Below, in pieces: positions 50,515 through 59,534 of a stretch of DNA of 64,000 bases. Both the position numbers and the translations under genes were made by a program. The notes under the pieces were generated by a model, which ran no database searches, was not told where the DNA came from, and was given only the letters and a program-made list of their open reading frames with translations. Where the stretch lies: NCBI GenBank assembly GCA_964500415.1, contig CAZCOB010000001.1, forward strand, positions 62,001 through 126,000, given 5' to 3'. Each line of letters starts with the position of its first letter. Position 1 is the stretch's first letter. The stretch is from JAFGPF01 sp964500415. GTDB lineage: Bacteria; Chloroflexota; Dehalococcoidia; Dehalococcoidales; RBG-16-60-22.

Positions 50515-53500
50515 TTACCTCCTTGCCTTCTTTCTCGCGGTATTGATATTTTTTTCATAACTGGAGACGAATTGCTCAACCAGATAAGGATCGAACTGTG
50601 TGCCGGCACATCGCCTGAGTTCTTCTATAGCCTGTTCATGAGTAAGGGTTTCAGAGTAAGGTCTTTCGGAGGTCATGGCAGCAATAGCATCGGCAATACT
50701 CAGTATGCGTGCTTCCAGTGGTATATCATCGCCTTTCAAGCCATCGGGGTAACCGCTTCCATCATACCACTCGTGGTGGTGTAAAATCCCTTCCACGCAG
50801 GAGGATAATTGAGGTATCCTGCCGGCGATTGTCGCTCCGAGTTGGGGGTGAGTTTTGATTATTCCCCACTCTTCGGCGGTTAAATCATCCGTCTTATTTA
50901 ATAATTCGTCACTGATGGTTATTTTACCGATATCGTGTAATAAGGCACATGCTTCCAGCCGGGTCATTTCGGCAGTATCCATCTTGAGAGCTTTGGCGAT
51001 GGTCATAGAATAATCGGATACTCTCCTCGAATGATTGTGGGTAAAGTAGTTCCTGGAATCAACGGTTTCCGACAGCGCGTGAACAACGCTTAAAATCTTA
51101 CTGTCTATGTTATTCTCTGTATCTAAAATCGGCTCGGTTAGTTGTAAGGGTGTTAAAGCGCCCGAAGCACAGTAACTGTGGTTACCGCCGTCTCTTTTGG
51201 CACGATAAAGGGTAACGTCGGCAGCCGCAATAATATCAGTGTGGCTTATACCGTCGTCAGGCCAGCTTGCCAGGCCGATGCTGGCGGTGACGGGTATTTT
51301 ATCGCTTTCTACCCCTTCGGCGATTTTCTTGCGAACCCGCTCGGTTACCTGGAGGGCGGCATCGACCGTGGTCTGTGGCAAAAGGATAGCGAATTCGTCG
51401 CCGCCATAACGGAAAGCGTGGTCGGCATTCCGGATAGCGCCCTTGATAATATTGCCGATTTGCCCCAGGAGCTTATCGCCGGAGAGGTGGCCGTAGGTGT
51501 CGTTGTATGCCTTAAAGGAGTCGAGGTCGACAATGGCTAATGAAAAGACGCCGCCGTAGCGGGAGTGACGGCTGATTTCATTGTCAATCATTTCATCCAG
51601 AGAACGACGGTTCAGCAGTCCGGTGAGTTCGTCAACACGAGCCTTCTGCTCGGCTTTTACATAGAGCTGGGCGTTTTCCAGCGGCATTGAAATCTGTGAA
51701 GCAAGCTGCTCCAGGAGTGTTATATGGCGCTGGCTGAAGGCATTCGGCTGGCGACTGGCCACGATGAAACTACCGATTACTTTGCCTTTAGCCGATAGCG
51801 GCAGGTAGGCCATAGTACGTAGTCCCTGTTTGTAAAAATTTTCCTCGGTTTGAAAAAACCTTTCCTGCCCCAGGTCAGGCTCAACGAATACCTTTTTCTG
51901 GCTGACCACCCATCCCGTGCCGCTTCCTTTAATCGGAATTCTTTCGCCCACCTGATAGGCTGAACCTTCGAAGGTTGATAGGGCCGCGCAGTAAAGGTCG
52001 GAGCCTTCAACAAGAACGATTGAGCTCCAGTCTACGTTAATTACCTTTTTTAATTCTGCAATAAAGCTGCCGAATATTTCCTGAATATCCAGGCTTGAAG
52101 ATAAAATGGTGGTGGATTTATTAATCACGGATAGCTCTTCTTCACGTTCTCTGAGCTGTTCGCGGAGGTATTCCTTCTCCAGGCTTACCGCCACACGGCT
52201 GGTAACATCCTCTATTACATTGAAATCCTCAAGCGAATAACGGCCAGATTGCTTTTTCCCCAGTACCAGAACAGCTATCAGCCGGTCACGACTTATCAGC
52301 GGCATGAATATTTCTATCTCTTTTGAGTCTATCTCCTCTCTTTCCTGCGGCCAGAGGCCTAAAAAGGCGGGGAGTATCGTAAGATTTTCTCTGGGTAATA
52401 ATTTCTGTTCTCTTTCCAGGTACGTAATAATAGGATTGCCGGCCCGTAGTTTGAGACTGGCTAAAGGGCTGTCCTTTTCTTCGGGCTCGACAAAATGGGT
52501 GGTGAAATTATTACTGCCAGCTTCGGGGAAAAGCAGACATGCTTGTTTGATGTTAATGGCTTTAATGAGCAGGGAGAGTAATTCGCCGCCCTGTTCCTTC
52601 AAGCTGAAAATATTATGTATTTTATTGGTGAAATCATTAAGCCTCTTGTGGTAATCATAAGTTGAACCTTGGAATGCCCGGTTCATAAATTCAAAGAAAT
52701 ATCCGCGTATTTTATAAATGAAAATAGCGACGAAAAGGCCGACCAGTGTAGCCACAAATGAAGCTAAAAGGTCCAGTTCAAAATCAAAAACGGCATGCAA
52801 TACCACGAGTAATAGCCAGAAGCTGGCGATGCCGGTAACACCGAGACCAAACCAGGTGGTACCCTGCCGTATGACAAGCTTGATATCGACCAGCTGGTGC
52901 CTGATAACGGCGTAACTGAGGATGAAGGCATTAATGATGTTACCCAGGTGGGCTATGGGGTACTCTCTCCCCCACGGCAGGAAACTCACCACGGTGAAGA
53001 GGGTGAGAGCCCCAACGCCGAGTAGTATCGTCACTATTTGATTGTAGAGTACCGGATTTTCCAGTGCCCTCAGACGCCTCCATAATATATATGTACCTCT
53101 AACGGTTAAAACAATGAGGGGTATTCCTACGATAAACACAAATTTGCCATACACGGGGTAGAGTTTATCTCCGCTTACCCTGACACTTTCCGGAACGTAG
53201 CCCAGTACTACGAGTACGATAATAGCTGCCATAGAGATATAAGCGAACGGCAACCAGCGTCCTCGTCCCGGCTCGTAGAAGGTGGAGGCAAAGGAATGGA
53301 ACTGTACCGCCATCAAGGGGAAAAGGATGATAATACCCCTGATGAAGATGATATTGTATTGCGCGAAAAAGCCGCTGCGCAGGAAGTAGTCGCAGAGGCT
53401 CCAGAGCATGGCCGAAACAAGAAATAGAATGAACAGCGTATGCCGTTTTTGCCAGGGACGGCTGCCGGCTGTTGTCAGCAGCAGCGGTATATAAGCTATT

Positions 53501-53535
53501 GTAGCAAATAAGGGGAATAAGGCATATACATTCAT
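50515..53535 (-). CDS. 7TM-GAF-GAF-GGDEF-HD-GYP signalling protein
   Basis: 1006 residues. Seven membrane helices (about 1-240, histidine-kinase 7TM type), two GAF-like sensory domains (about 300-460 and 475-655), GGDEF domain with RYGGDEF intact and an inhibitory I-site RNAD five residues before it, and an HD-GYP domain (about 830-1000; LLHDIGKI, HHEWYDGSGYPDGLKG). So one protein may both make and degrade cyclic di-GMP. Which activity dominates cannot be seen. Upstream of the response regulator on the same strand. No PilZ or c-di-GMP riboswitch was recognised here. Confidence 0.9.
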   Translation of the reverse strand: MNVYALFPLFATIAYIPLLLTTAGSRPWQKRHTLFILFLVSAMLWSLCDYFLRSGFFAQYNIIFIRGIIILFPLMAVQFHSFASTFYEPGRGRWLPFAYISMAAIIVLVVLGYVPESVRVSGDKLYPVYGKFVFIVGIPLIVLTVRGTYILWRRLRALENPVLYNQIVTILLGVGALTLFTVVSFLPWGREYPIAHLGNIINAFILSYAVIRHQLVDIKLVIRQGTTWFGLGVTGIASFWLLLVVLHAVFDFELDLLASFVATLVGLFVAIFIYKIRGYFFEFMNRAFQGSTYDYHKRLNDFTNKIHNIFSLKEQGGELLSLLIKAINIKQACLLFPEAGSNNFTTHFVEPEEKDSPLASLKLRAGNPIITYLEREQKLLPRENLTILPAFLGLWPQEREEIDSKEIEIFMPLISRDRLIAVLVLGKKQSGRYSLEDFNVIEDVTSRVAVSLEKEYLREQLREREEELSVINKSTTILSSSLDIQEIFGSFIAELKKVINVDWSSIVLVEGSDLYCAALSTFEGSAYQVGERIPIKGSGTGWVVSQKKVFVEPDLGQERFFQTEENFYKQGLRTMAYLPLSAKGKVIGSFIVASRQPNAFSQRHITLLEQLASQISMPLENAQLYVKAEQKARVDELTGLLNRRSLDEMIDNEISRHSRYGGVFSLAIVDLDSFKAYNDTYGHLSGDKLLGQIGNIIKGAIRNADHAFRYGGDEFAILLPQTTVDAALQVTERVRKKIAEGVESDKIPVTASIGLASWPDDGISHTDIIAAADVTLYRAKRDGGNHSYCASGALTPLQLTEPILDTENNIDSKILSVVHALSETVDSRNYFTHNHSRRVSDYSMTIAKALKMDTAEMTRLEACALLHDIGKITISDELLNKTDDLTAEEWGIIKTHPQLGATIAGRIPQLSSCVEGILHHHEWYDGSGYPDGLKGDDIPLEARILSIADAIAAMTSERPYSETLTHEQAIEELRRCAGTQFDPYLVEQFVSSYEKNINTARKKARR

Positions 53536-53624
53536 ATAAAGAAATTATCAGGCCAAATGTAATTACTGTCAAGGGGTAACTAAAGTAGGCAAACCAAGGT
53601 AAGGGAGACTAAAGTACTACGTTT

Positions 53625-55295
53625 TCAGGCGGTTAACTCCCCGGCTTTGGTTGGTGTTTTAGTTTTGACCACTTCGATTTCTTCGGTCTCGCCCAATAGC
53701 TGAGAAAGTATTTCAGGTGATGGGTTAACATGAGGGGGCTTAAGATGAGCCAGGTCGGCCCCTTCTGCCTGTTTGTGAGTCATGAAATTGGTGAAGGCAC
53801 CCCGGGGTAGTAGAGTAACGTCTACCTTGAAATCAATGGTGCTGGCGAAATCTTCGCGAAGAGGCGAATCGGCATCAAGGTCTTCATTATCGGCACTCAT
53901 GATATGGTGGTGTATGTCATCGGCGATATCCTGCTCTTTAAGGGCGTGACCGTCTTTAAGCTCGATATAGAGTTTCAGTACCTGTTGGCCGGGCTCCTTG
54001 TAGACTGTCCAGTCTTCGTAGGCGACACTGGTGCTTTCTATCGCCTGCCAGATTGTCTTCTCGGTCAGCCGGACGACCACAAAATCGAGCATACCGTCGA
54101 TTCGCTGCTCAAAGACCATCTGGGGCAACTCGATGCCCAGTCTGTCATTACGCAGGGAGGATATTTTAATCATGTCTCCCGGTCGGTATCTCGTCATGGC
54201 CCCGCCGTGGAAGTTGGTGATAACTATTTCGTAATTTTCTCCCGCTTCGACTTCATCGAGCAGCAGCGTCCTGGGGCGGTAGCTACGGTCCATCTCCCAC
54301 TTGAGTAGTTCATCCTCCGGTATAAATTCCAGGAAATTGAGGTTGGGAACAAACGTCATGCTCTCGTAGTCCCACGTCTGAGTAGCTACGATGCCGAACT
54401 CGGTGGCGGAGTATACGTCCAGCGGATACCTGCCCCAGAGCTCCTTGATTCTATCTCTGTAAACCCAGCTATCGAGGCCGCCGCTCAGGATTCCCCTTAC
54501 CGTCCAAAGGTCTTTAGGTAACAGCGGGCGTCCGAGTAATTTACTTTTCAGCAGACCTTTGGCAAGTCGGAAAGCCGCTCTGGGCTGTTTGAGCATGGGG
54601 AGAATAGCCGTTTTATTAGAAGCCTCGCTAAACCTTTCGCCGACTTTCACCAGTACCAGAGACATGCCACAGAAACCGTCGAGTCCCTGGGAAAGAGCCT
54701 GCCTGAAACCGAGTTGAATCCTTTCTTCAAAGGTATAGCCGTCCATATCCTCCAGCGGGGGCATAAACTTCGAAGGGGATTGAAGGTCAAGCATTTTGGC
54801 CAGGGCGCCTGACATATAGGGCCTGGGGGCTACGGCGTTGATAATCCTGGGGCATTGCAGAACCCGCGAGGTGTCTTCCCAGTCCTTGCAGGTAGAGAGA
54901 ATAGCTAACCCGAACGAAACGATACTCATCTCCTGGAGGAATTCCGGTGTTAGCGGCACCCATTTACAGGGGTATTCTCCCGACCTACCCGAGGTGTGCA
55001 CCCATTCCTTTGCCCTGGCCGGTAAAATATTTTCGTCTTTCTCAAGAAGCTCGGGGCAATAATCTTTATAAGTAGTAAACGGCGCGACCTCTCTGAACTC
55101 CTGGACTGTCCTCGGTTTGGCCCCGCGCATGAGTTTTTCTCCCAGGGGACAGTTGTTGAGCAATTCCAGTTGCTGGAGTAAGAGGCGCTCCTGTATAGCC
55201 ATGAAATCGCTGGTATTCAGGCTAAGAAAGCCGCAACACATTTGCCATAGCTCTTCATACTTTCCCTGGCGTATGAGCTCTATTGCTTTCGGCAT
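53625..55295 (-). CDS. GH3 auxin-responsive promoter family protein
   Basis: 556 residues of the ANL-type GH3 family, which adenylates carboxylates and links them to amines. Motifs: P-loop WVHTSGRSGEYPCKWVPLT, VYSATEFG, NFHGGAMTRYRPGD. In bacteria the natural substrates are unknown; some cluster with lipid or jasmonate-like chemistry. Start ATG 55295 with GGGAGGTGGC in front; the upstream TTG 55307 lies across that site. No partner genes. Confidence 0.85.
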   Translation of the reverse strand: MPKAIELIRQGKYEELWQMCCGFLSLNTSDFMAIQERLLLQQLELLNNCPLGEKLMRGAKPRTVQEFREVAPFTTYKDYCPELLEKDENILPARAKEWVHTSGRSGEYPCKWVPLTPEFLQEMSIVSFGLAILSTCKDWEDTSRVLQCPRIINAVAPRPYMSGALAKMLDLQSPSKFMPPLEDMDGYTFEERIQLGFRQALSQGLDGFCGMSLVLVKVGERFSEASNKTAILPMLKQPRAAFRLAKGLLKSKLLGRPLLPKDLWTVRGILSGGLDSWVYRDRIKELWGRYPLDVYSATEFGIVATQTWDYESMTFVPNLNFLEFIPEDELLKWEMDRSYRPRTLLLDEVEAGENYEIVITNFHGGAMTRYRPGDMIKISSLRNDRLGIELPQMVFEQRIDGMLDFVVVRLTEKTIWQAIESTSVAYEDWTVYKEPGQQVLKLYIELKDGHALKEQDIADDIHHHIMSADNEDLDADSPLREDFASTIDFKVDVTLLPRGAFTNFMTHKQAEGADLAHLKPPHVNPSPEILSQLLGETEEIEVVKTKTPTKAGELTA

Positions 55296-55378
55296 GCCAC
55301 CTCCCAAGGATAAACGTCATTCCGGGCAAACTGAACCTATAGAAAAAGCCTAAGGTATAACGTTTAACTTGGGAAGGG

Positions 55379-55398
55379 ACTATGTTCTAGAACATAGT
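55379..55398. promoter_or_regulatory. 20-bp perfect palindrome, candidate operator
   Basis: ACTATGTTCT followed directly by its reverse complement AGAACATAGT. It overlaps a second symmetric element, TAGAAC-ATA-GTTCTA (55388-55402). It lies in the 168-bp gap before the GH3 gene. No T run follows, so it is not a terminator; a dimeric regulator site fits best. Confidence 0.55.
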
Positions 55399-55463
55399 TC
55401 TATTATGTGTGGGGATTGTTAAAGAATGGCATGGCTCCGGGGGAAAATATCTGAAAAAACGTA

Positions 55464-55808
55464 TTAAGATTCCTTTTTTTCTTCTTCGTTGTTAGAGAAC
55501 GATTCTAATTGCTCGTTCAACGACTGAATTTCTGCGTCTTCCTGTCCGTGGCCCATGGCCATGCCATAACTGACGAAGAACTGAAGGAAATTGTGAAGTA
55601 GTGCTATCATCTGACGGGCAAAAAGCTGGTACTCTTCTTTAGATATGTATTCTTTCTGCTTTTCCTCTTTTTGTAGCTGGTACTGAATGAGATAATTAAC
55701 GAATTCAGTGCGATTCATCTCGCCGCGGTTTTCATCTATCTGTTTGACGACGTCCTCTTTGACTACCATTATTAAATCGTCTTCATCTAAAAAAAGAGTT
55801 CTTTTCAT
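55464..55808 (-). CDS. small hypothetical protein, 114 residues
   Basis: Not recognised. The N-terminus (MKRTLFLDEDDLIMVVKEDVVKQIDENRGEMNRTEFVNYLIQYQLQ) reads like a ribbon-helix-helix regulator (strand, then two short helices with NRTEFVNYLI), followed by a helical, acidic tail. Could be a repressor of the GH3 gene downstream, whose upstream palindrome would be the site; this is inference. AT-rich. Confidence 0.6.
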   Translation of the reverse strand: MKRTLFLDEDDLIMVVKEDVVKQIDENRGEMNRTEFVNYLIQYQLQKEEKQKEYISKEEYQLFARQMIALLHNFLQFFVSYGMAMGHGQEDAEIQSLNEQLESFSNNEEEKKES

Positions 55809-55984
55809 TGTCTGTTTAATGCCTCGTCAACGGTCTTCAAAAAGCCATATACACTTATTATTAATTGTTAGTCTATCATTGAGTCATAAAATTACGTGTA
55901 AAAGTAATAAAAAATTCATAAATATTTACTTAAGGTTTCATTAATGCCTGGAAAAAAGGCGATTTACGAAAAAGAAAACGATAT

Positions 55985-56025
55985 GGCAAAAATTAACCCG
56001 GTGGCTCTAAGTGCCCCCGGGTTAT
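55985..56025 (-). terminator. intrinsic terminator after the winged-helix gene
   Basis: On the - strand AACCCGG (56017-56023) pairs with CCGGGTT (55995-56001), then AATTTTTG. The + strand side also has T-rich ends, so it may act in both directions. Confidence 0.65.
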
Positions 56026-56064
56026 TATTAAAAGAAAATTAAACCGGTGTGATATCAGCTCTTG

Positions 56065-56391
56065 TTATTTATTGGTGGATTCCAGTATCTCCAGGAGCGT
56101 ATCGATGGCTTTGAGCAGTTTGAGACCGCTATCCGTTACCTGATACGCCACCATGGTATTATCCATGTTTACCTTATTAATAAAGCCCTGATTTACCAGG
56201 TAATCAAGGTATTTTTGTATCTGGCTGTAGCTCATGTTAGCGGTATACATTATCTCGGTCTTACCGGCGCCATTTTCGCCGACTCTCAGCATATCGGCAA
56301 TTATCTCGATATTGGAGCGACGCTGACCAATGCTTACCCGCTGCGTGGTTTCGCTATCCAGACTCTGTTTACCGTTTAGTCCTATATTCAT
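56065..56391 (-). CDS. winged-helix DNA-binding protein
   Basis: 108 residues. The stretch RRSNIEIIADMLRVGENGAGKTEIMYTANMSYSQIQKYLDYLVNQGFI is the archaeal-type winged-helix (HTH_45-like) domain, followed by a short coiled helix at the C-terminus. A consensus promoter ends about 2 nt before the ATG, so the mRNA is probably leaderless; no ribosome site is seen. Target genes unknown; the pilus genes lie next door. Confidence 0.8.
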   Translation of the reverse strand: MNIGLNGKQSLDSETTQRVSIGQRRSNIEIIADMLRVGENGAGKTEIMYTANMSYSQIQKYLDYLVNQGFINKVNMDNTMVAYQVTDSGLKLLKAIDTLLEILESTNK

Positions 56392-56399
56392 ACAGGACT

Positions 56400-56428
56400 A
56401 TTGTACTGCCAGAGGGGTTAGCTGTCAA
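56400..56428 (-). promoter_or_regulatory. promoter of the winged-helix gene
   Basis: - strand TTGACA (56423-56428), 17 bp, TACAAT (56400-56405). Expected start near 56393, directly at the ATG (56391). Confidence 0.75.
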
Positions 56429-56474
56429 TATTTTGGCGTATTTAGTTACGAAAGCGATGGTATATAAATAGAAG

Positions 56475-57272
56475 CTAAAAGAGGTTTAAGTACCAGTTGA
56501 AGATATCATTTCCACATAACAGGGTTACGATGGGCCCTATCCCCAGGAAAGTGCCGTAGGGAATGACATCTTTTCTTCCTTTTCGCCCCAGCGCCAGGAG
56601 CACAATCGCTACGAGACCGCCGAGCAGTATCCCGATTAATAAAGCGACGATTACCAGGGGTAAGCCGGCAACGAGGCCTATCAGGCCGGCTAGCTTAACA
56701 TCGCCCATCCCCATGCCCCTGGGGTTAATCAGAAATACGATAAGAAAGAATACGAAGCCGATAGCGCCCGCGATAATTCCACTGAGTATGGCGGGTTGCG
56801 GCGTAAGTTCCAGATTTTTCAGGATACCCGGCTCCGGCAGCAGCGAATCTACGGCGAGGATAACCAGGGCCACGATAGCCGCGGGCAGGGTTACCCTGTT
56901 TAATATCAGCTTATGCTCCCAGTCGATGAATATTATCAACAGGAACACGCAGCTCCAGAAAGCCGTGATAACGAAATGGACGCTCAGGCCGAATCGCCAG
57001 AAAGCGACGAAAAAGAGAATGCCGGTGATTAATTCCACGAGTAAAACACGGAAGGGGATCCTCGCGCCGCAATGACGGCAGCGTCCCCGCAGCCACAGGT
57101 AGCTGAACAATGGAACCAACTCTATCCATGAGAGTTGTTGCTGACAAGAATCACAGCGAGAAGGAGGACTAACCAGAGACCGGCGCAGTGGCAGCCGGTC
57201 GATGCAGACATTCAGAAAACTGCCGATGGCGATACCGAACAGGGTAAAGACAACAGTCAACAGGATAGTCAT
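56475..57272 (-). CDS. pilD: prepilin peptidase / N-methyltransferase
   Basis: A24 aspartyl protease that cuts and methylates prepilins at the membrane. 265 residues with the zinc cysteines Cys40/43 and Cys65/68 (CDSC, CRHC), first catalytic Asp117 in FIDWEH and second Asp191 in GMGD. About eight membrane helices. Substrate would be the pilin at 57724. Confidence 0.93.
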   Translation of the reverse strand: MTILLTVVFTLFGIAIGSFLNVCIDRLPLRRSLVSPPSRCDSCQQQLSWIELVPLFSYLWLRGRCRHCGARIPFRVLLVELITGILFFVAFWRFGLSVHFVITAFWSCVFLLIIFIDWEHKLILNRVTLPAAIVALVILAVDSLLPEPGILKNLELTPQPAILSGIIAGAIGFVFFLIVFLINPRGMGMGDVKLAGLIGLVAGLPLVIVALLIGILLGGLVAIVLLALGRKGRKDVIPYGTFLGIGPIVTLLCGNDIFNWYLNLF

Positions 57273-57295
57273 GATATCGTTTATAGACTCCTTAC

Positions 57296-57379
57296 GTCAT
57301 CGCGGAGTGAAAGCCCGAAGCAATCCCAGACTGTATTCCAGGCGTTGCTGAGGGATTGCTTCGCTACGCTCGCAATGAC
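57296..57379. repeat. pair of inverted family B palindromes
   Basis: 57296-57327 (reverse copy, GTCATCGCGG...CGAAGCAATCCC) and 57352-57379 (forward copy, GGGATTGCTTCGCTACGC then TCGCAATGAC). The two together could form a long hairpin. Nothing else is seen in the 450-bp gap (57273-57723) except the pilin promoter. Confidence 0.65.
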
Positions 57380-57644
57380 GGAGTATTCATAAATCACACC
57401 AAGTCATGTCGTTACATTTTGCCTTTTTTTCCCAGGAGAGTCAACAGTACGCTCCTGTTAGTGATACTGCGGGCAAGCCCTTTACTAAAGTGGGGGTTTA
57501 CCTCTATTAAAATTGAGGGAAAATATTATGGCGATATTCCGTAGAAATGAATAAGCTATATTTGTCTGTTATGTTTTTAACGCTTGTAACGTTCTTTGTT
57601 TTTATAGGACTTAATTCCCATGTCCGGGTGGGACTAATACGTCA

Positions 57645-57672
57645 TTGAACTTTATCGAAGCTGTGCTAAGCT
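57645..57672 (+). promoter_or_regulatory. promoter of the pilin gene
   Basis: TTGAAC (57645-57650), 16 bp, TAAGCT (57667-57672) with TGC just before it. A leader of about 45 nt leads to AGGAGG at 57710-57715. Confidence 0.5.
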
Positions 57673-57723
57673 GTAAATAAGAACAAAATCTATAAAAGCG
57701 TAAAGAAACAGGAGGTGTCTAAA

Positions 57724-58143
57724 GTGAAAAAGTTTTTCAGGAGTTTCCGCTACGGAGAGAAAGGTTTCACCCTCATCGAACTGCTGGTGGTGGTGGCTAT
57801 TCTGGGGGTTCTGGCCGCGGTAGCCGTGCCTAACGTCAGTAAGTTCATCGGCCAGGGTAAAGAGGAAGCCGCCAGTACCGAGTATTCCAACGTGGTGACG
57901 GCGGTAACGGCAGCTATGGCTGACGCGGTGAGCGCCAACGTCAGCGGCGGTTGCGCCCCAGGTGCCGGCGATGAGAACTTCGGTAACACGGACCACGATG
58001 AAGCAACCGACGACGGCGTTGATATAACAATTGTTACCAATTACGATGCCGGGGACTATATTACCGGTGGCGTAAATAAGGTTCACGGCTCTTACTCCGT
58101 AGATACCGAAGGAACCGTCTCGCAGATATGGTTTCACGATTAA
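57724..58143 (+). CDS. pilA: type IV pilin (major pilin candidate)
   Basis: 139 residues. Short positive leader and prepilin site YGEKG/FTLIELLVVVAILGVLAAVAVPN with Glu5, then a globular domain of about 110 residues that holds only one cysteine. Start GTG 57724, 8 nt after AGGAGG. Strong terminator right after, which suggests a single, highly transcribed gene as expected for a main pilin. Confidence 0.92.
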   Translation: MKKFFRSFRYGEKGFTLIELLVVVAILGVLAAVAVPNVSKFIGQGKEEAASTEYSNVVTAVTAAMADAVSANVSGGCAPGAGDENFGNTDHDEATDDGVDITIVTNYDAGDYITGGVNKVHGSYSVDTEGTVSQIWFHD

Positions 58144-58199
58144 TTAAGCCGGGTTTACAACGGCTTAACGATTAAAAACCTGAGTTAATATAGAACTGC

Positions 58200-58249
58200 A
58201 AAGCCTATCAGCAACGAATTACACGGAGTGTTGCTGATAGGCTTTTTTT
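58200..58249 (+). terminator. strong intrinsic terminator after pilA
   Basis: AAAGCCTATCAGCAAC (58200-58215) and GTTGCTGATAGGCTTT (58230-58245): 16-bp perfect stem followed by TTTT. Confidence 0.9.
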
Positions 58250-58322
58250 GTCTTTTTATCGGGTTGATTCAGTTTGTCGTTGTTGGGCTTTGACCCGGGG
58301 ATTCAGAATGCCACTCCTCCCC

Positions 58323-58389
58323 TAGATTCTTCGCTTCGCTCAGAATTACAAACAAAGTGGGGATACTGGACGCTTTCGCGGGAATGACG
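58323..58389 (+). repeat. family B palindromes, two degenerate copies
   Basis: GATTCTTCGC...GCTCAGAATTACA (58324-58350) and GGACGCTTTCGCGGGAATGACG (in parts: GGACGCTTTC, GCGGGAATGACG) at 58369-58389, in the gap after pilA. Confidence 0.55.
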
Positions 58390-58415
58390 TTTAGGTTGCG
58401 GTAGGTACGGGCTTT

Positions 58416-59528
58416 TTAGTTGAACTGAGTGGTAAAGGCCATGTTCGGGTCGTTCTGGGGCTTCGGCTCTTTTTCGCCGGTTATCTTGGCTATTTCTTCC
58501 TGGTCGTTGCAGAATTCAAAGATACTCTCGTGGCTGATGATGCCGCTGCGAAACAACCTGACCAGGGCATGGTCAAGCAGCTCCATGCCATGCTGCGTGT
58601 TCATTCTAATTGTATTGGGGAGCTGATAGGTCTTACCCTCGCGGATAAGGTTTCTCACGGCCGGGTTAGCCATCATGACTTCGATAGCGGCTACTCTGCC
58701 TGAGCCGTCGGCTTTAGGTACGAGCGTCTGACAAAGGATGCCGAGGAGTAGCGACGCCAGACGTTCCTGGACCAGGTGGCGTTCGTGAGGCGGGAATAAA
58801 CTGGTGATTCTCTCGACGGCCTGGTAGGAACTGGGGGCGTGACCGGTGGTTAACACCAGGTGGCCGGTTTCAGCCACGGTTATTGCTGCAGAGGCTGTTT
58901 CCAGGTCTCTCATCTCCCCTACCAGTATTACGTCCGGGTCCTGTCTTAATACGTGACGGAGAGCTTCGGCGAAGGAAATCGTATCGGCGCCGAGTTCGCG
59001 CTGGGTAATGGTGCACTTCTTGTTCTCGTAAGTGTATTCGACCGGGTCCTCGATGGTAATAACGCGGCGGCTCTCGGTCTGGTTCAAATAATCAATCATT
59101 GATGCCAGGGTTGTCGACTTACCGCTGCCGGTAGGTCCGCTGATGACCACCAGGCCGCGCGGACGCATAATAAGCTCTTTGCAGACGTCGGGTAAGCCCA
59201 GAGACTCGGGGGAGGGAATATCCGGCGGCAGTAAGCGCATCACCAGGCTGGTTGTACCGCGCTGCTTGGCGGCATTGAAACGCACTCTGCCTACCTCGGG
59301 AACGCTGCGGCCGAAGTCAAGTTCAAAGCATCGTTCGAATTCAGCTCTTTCCTGTTCCGTCGTTACCTGGCATAATATTTGCTCGATATCCTCTTTGGTT
59401 AACTTGGGCTGGTCTTCCGCCGGCTGCAGGTTGCCGTGAATGCGAAATAGCGGACTCCCGGACACGACTATATGGATGTCGGAAGCATTCCTGGACTTGG
59501 CTAGCTGAAGCAATTTTACTATATCCAT
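58416..59528 (-). CDS. pilT: pilus retraction ATPase PilT
   Basis: 370 residues. Walker A GPTGSGKSTT, Asp box ITIEDPVEYTYENK, Walker B DVILVGEMRD, His box TAGHAPSSY-type (TTGHAPSSYQAVERI), and the C-terminal AIEVMMANPAVRNLIREGKTYQL that marks PilT. Drives retraction and DNA uptake. Six bp after the pilMN gene on the - strand. Confidence 0.94.
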   Translation of the reverse strand: MDIVKLLQLAKSRNASDIHIVVSGSPLFRIHGNLQPAEDQPKLTKEDIEQILCQVTTEQERAEFERCFELDFGRSVPEVGRVRFNAAKQRGTTSLVMRLLPPDIPSPESLGLPDVCKELIMRPRGLVVISGPTGSGKSTTLASMIDYLNQTESRRVITIEDPVEYTYENKKCTITQRELGADTISFAEALRHVLRQDPDVILVGEMRDLETASAAITVAETGHLVLTTGHAPSSYQAVERITSLFPPHERHLVQERLASLLLGILCQTLVPKADGSGRVAAIEVMMANPAVRNLIREGKTYQLPNTIRMNTQHGMELLDHALVRLFRSGIISHESIFEFCNDQEEIAKITGEKEPKPQNDPNMAFTTQFN

Positions 59529-59534
59529 AATTTT

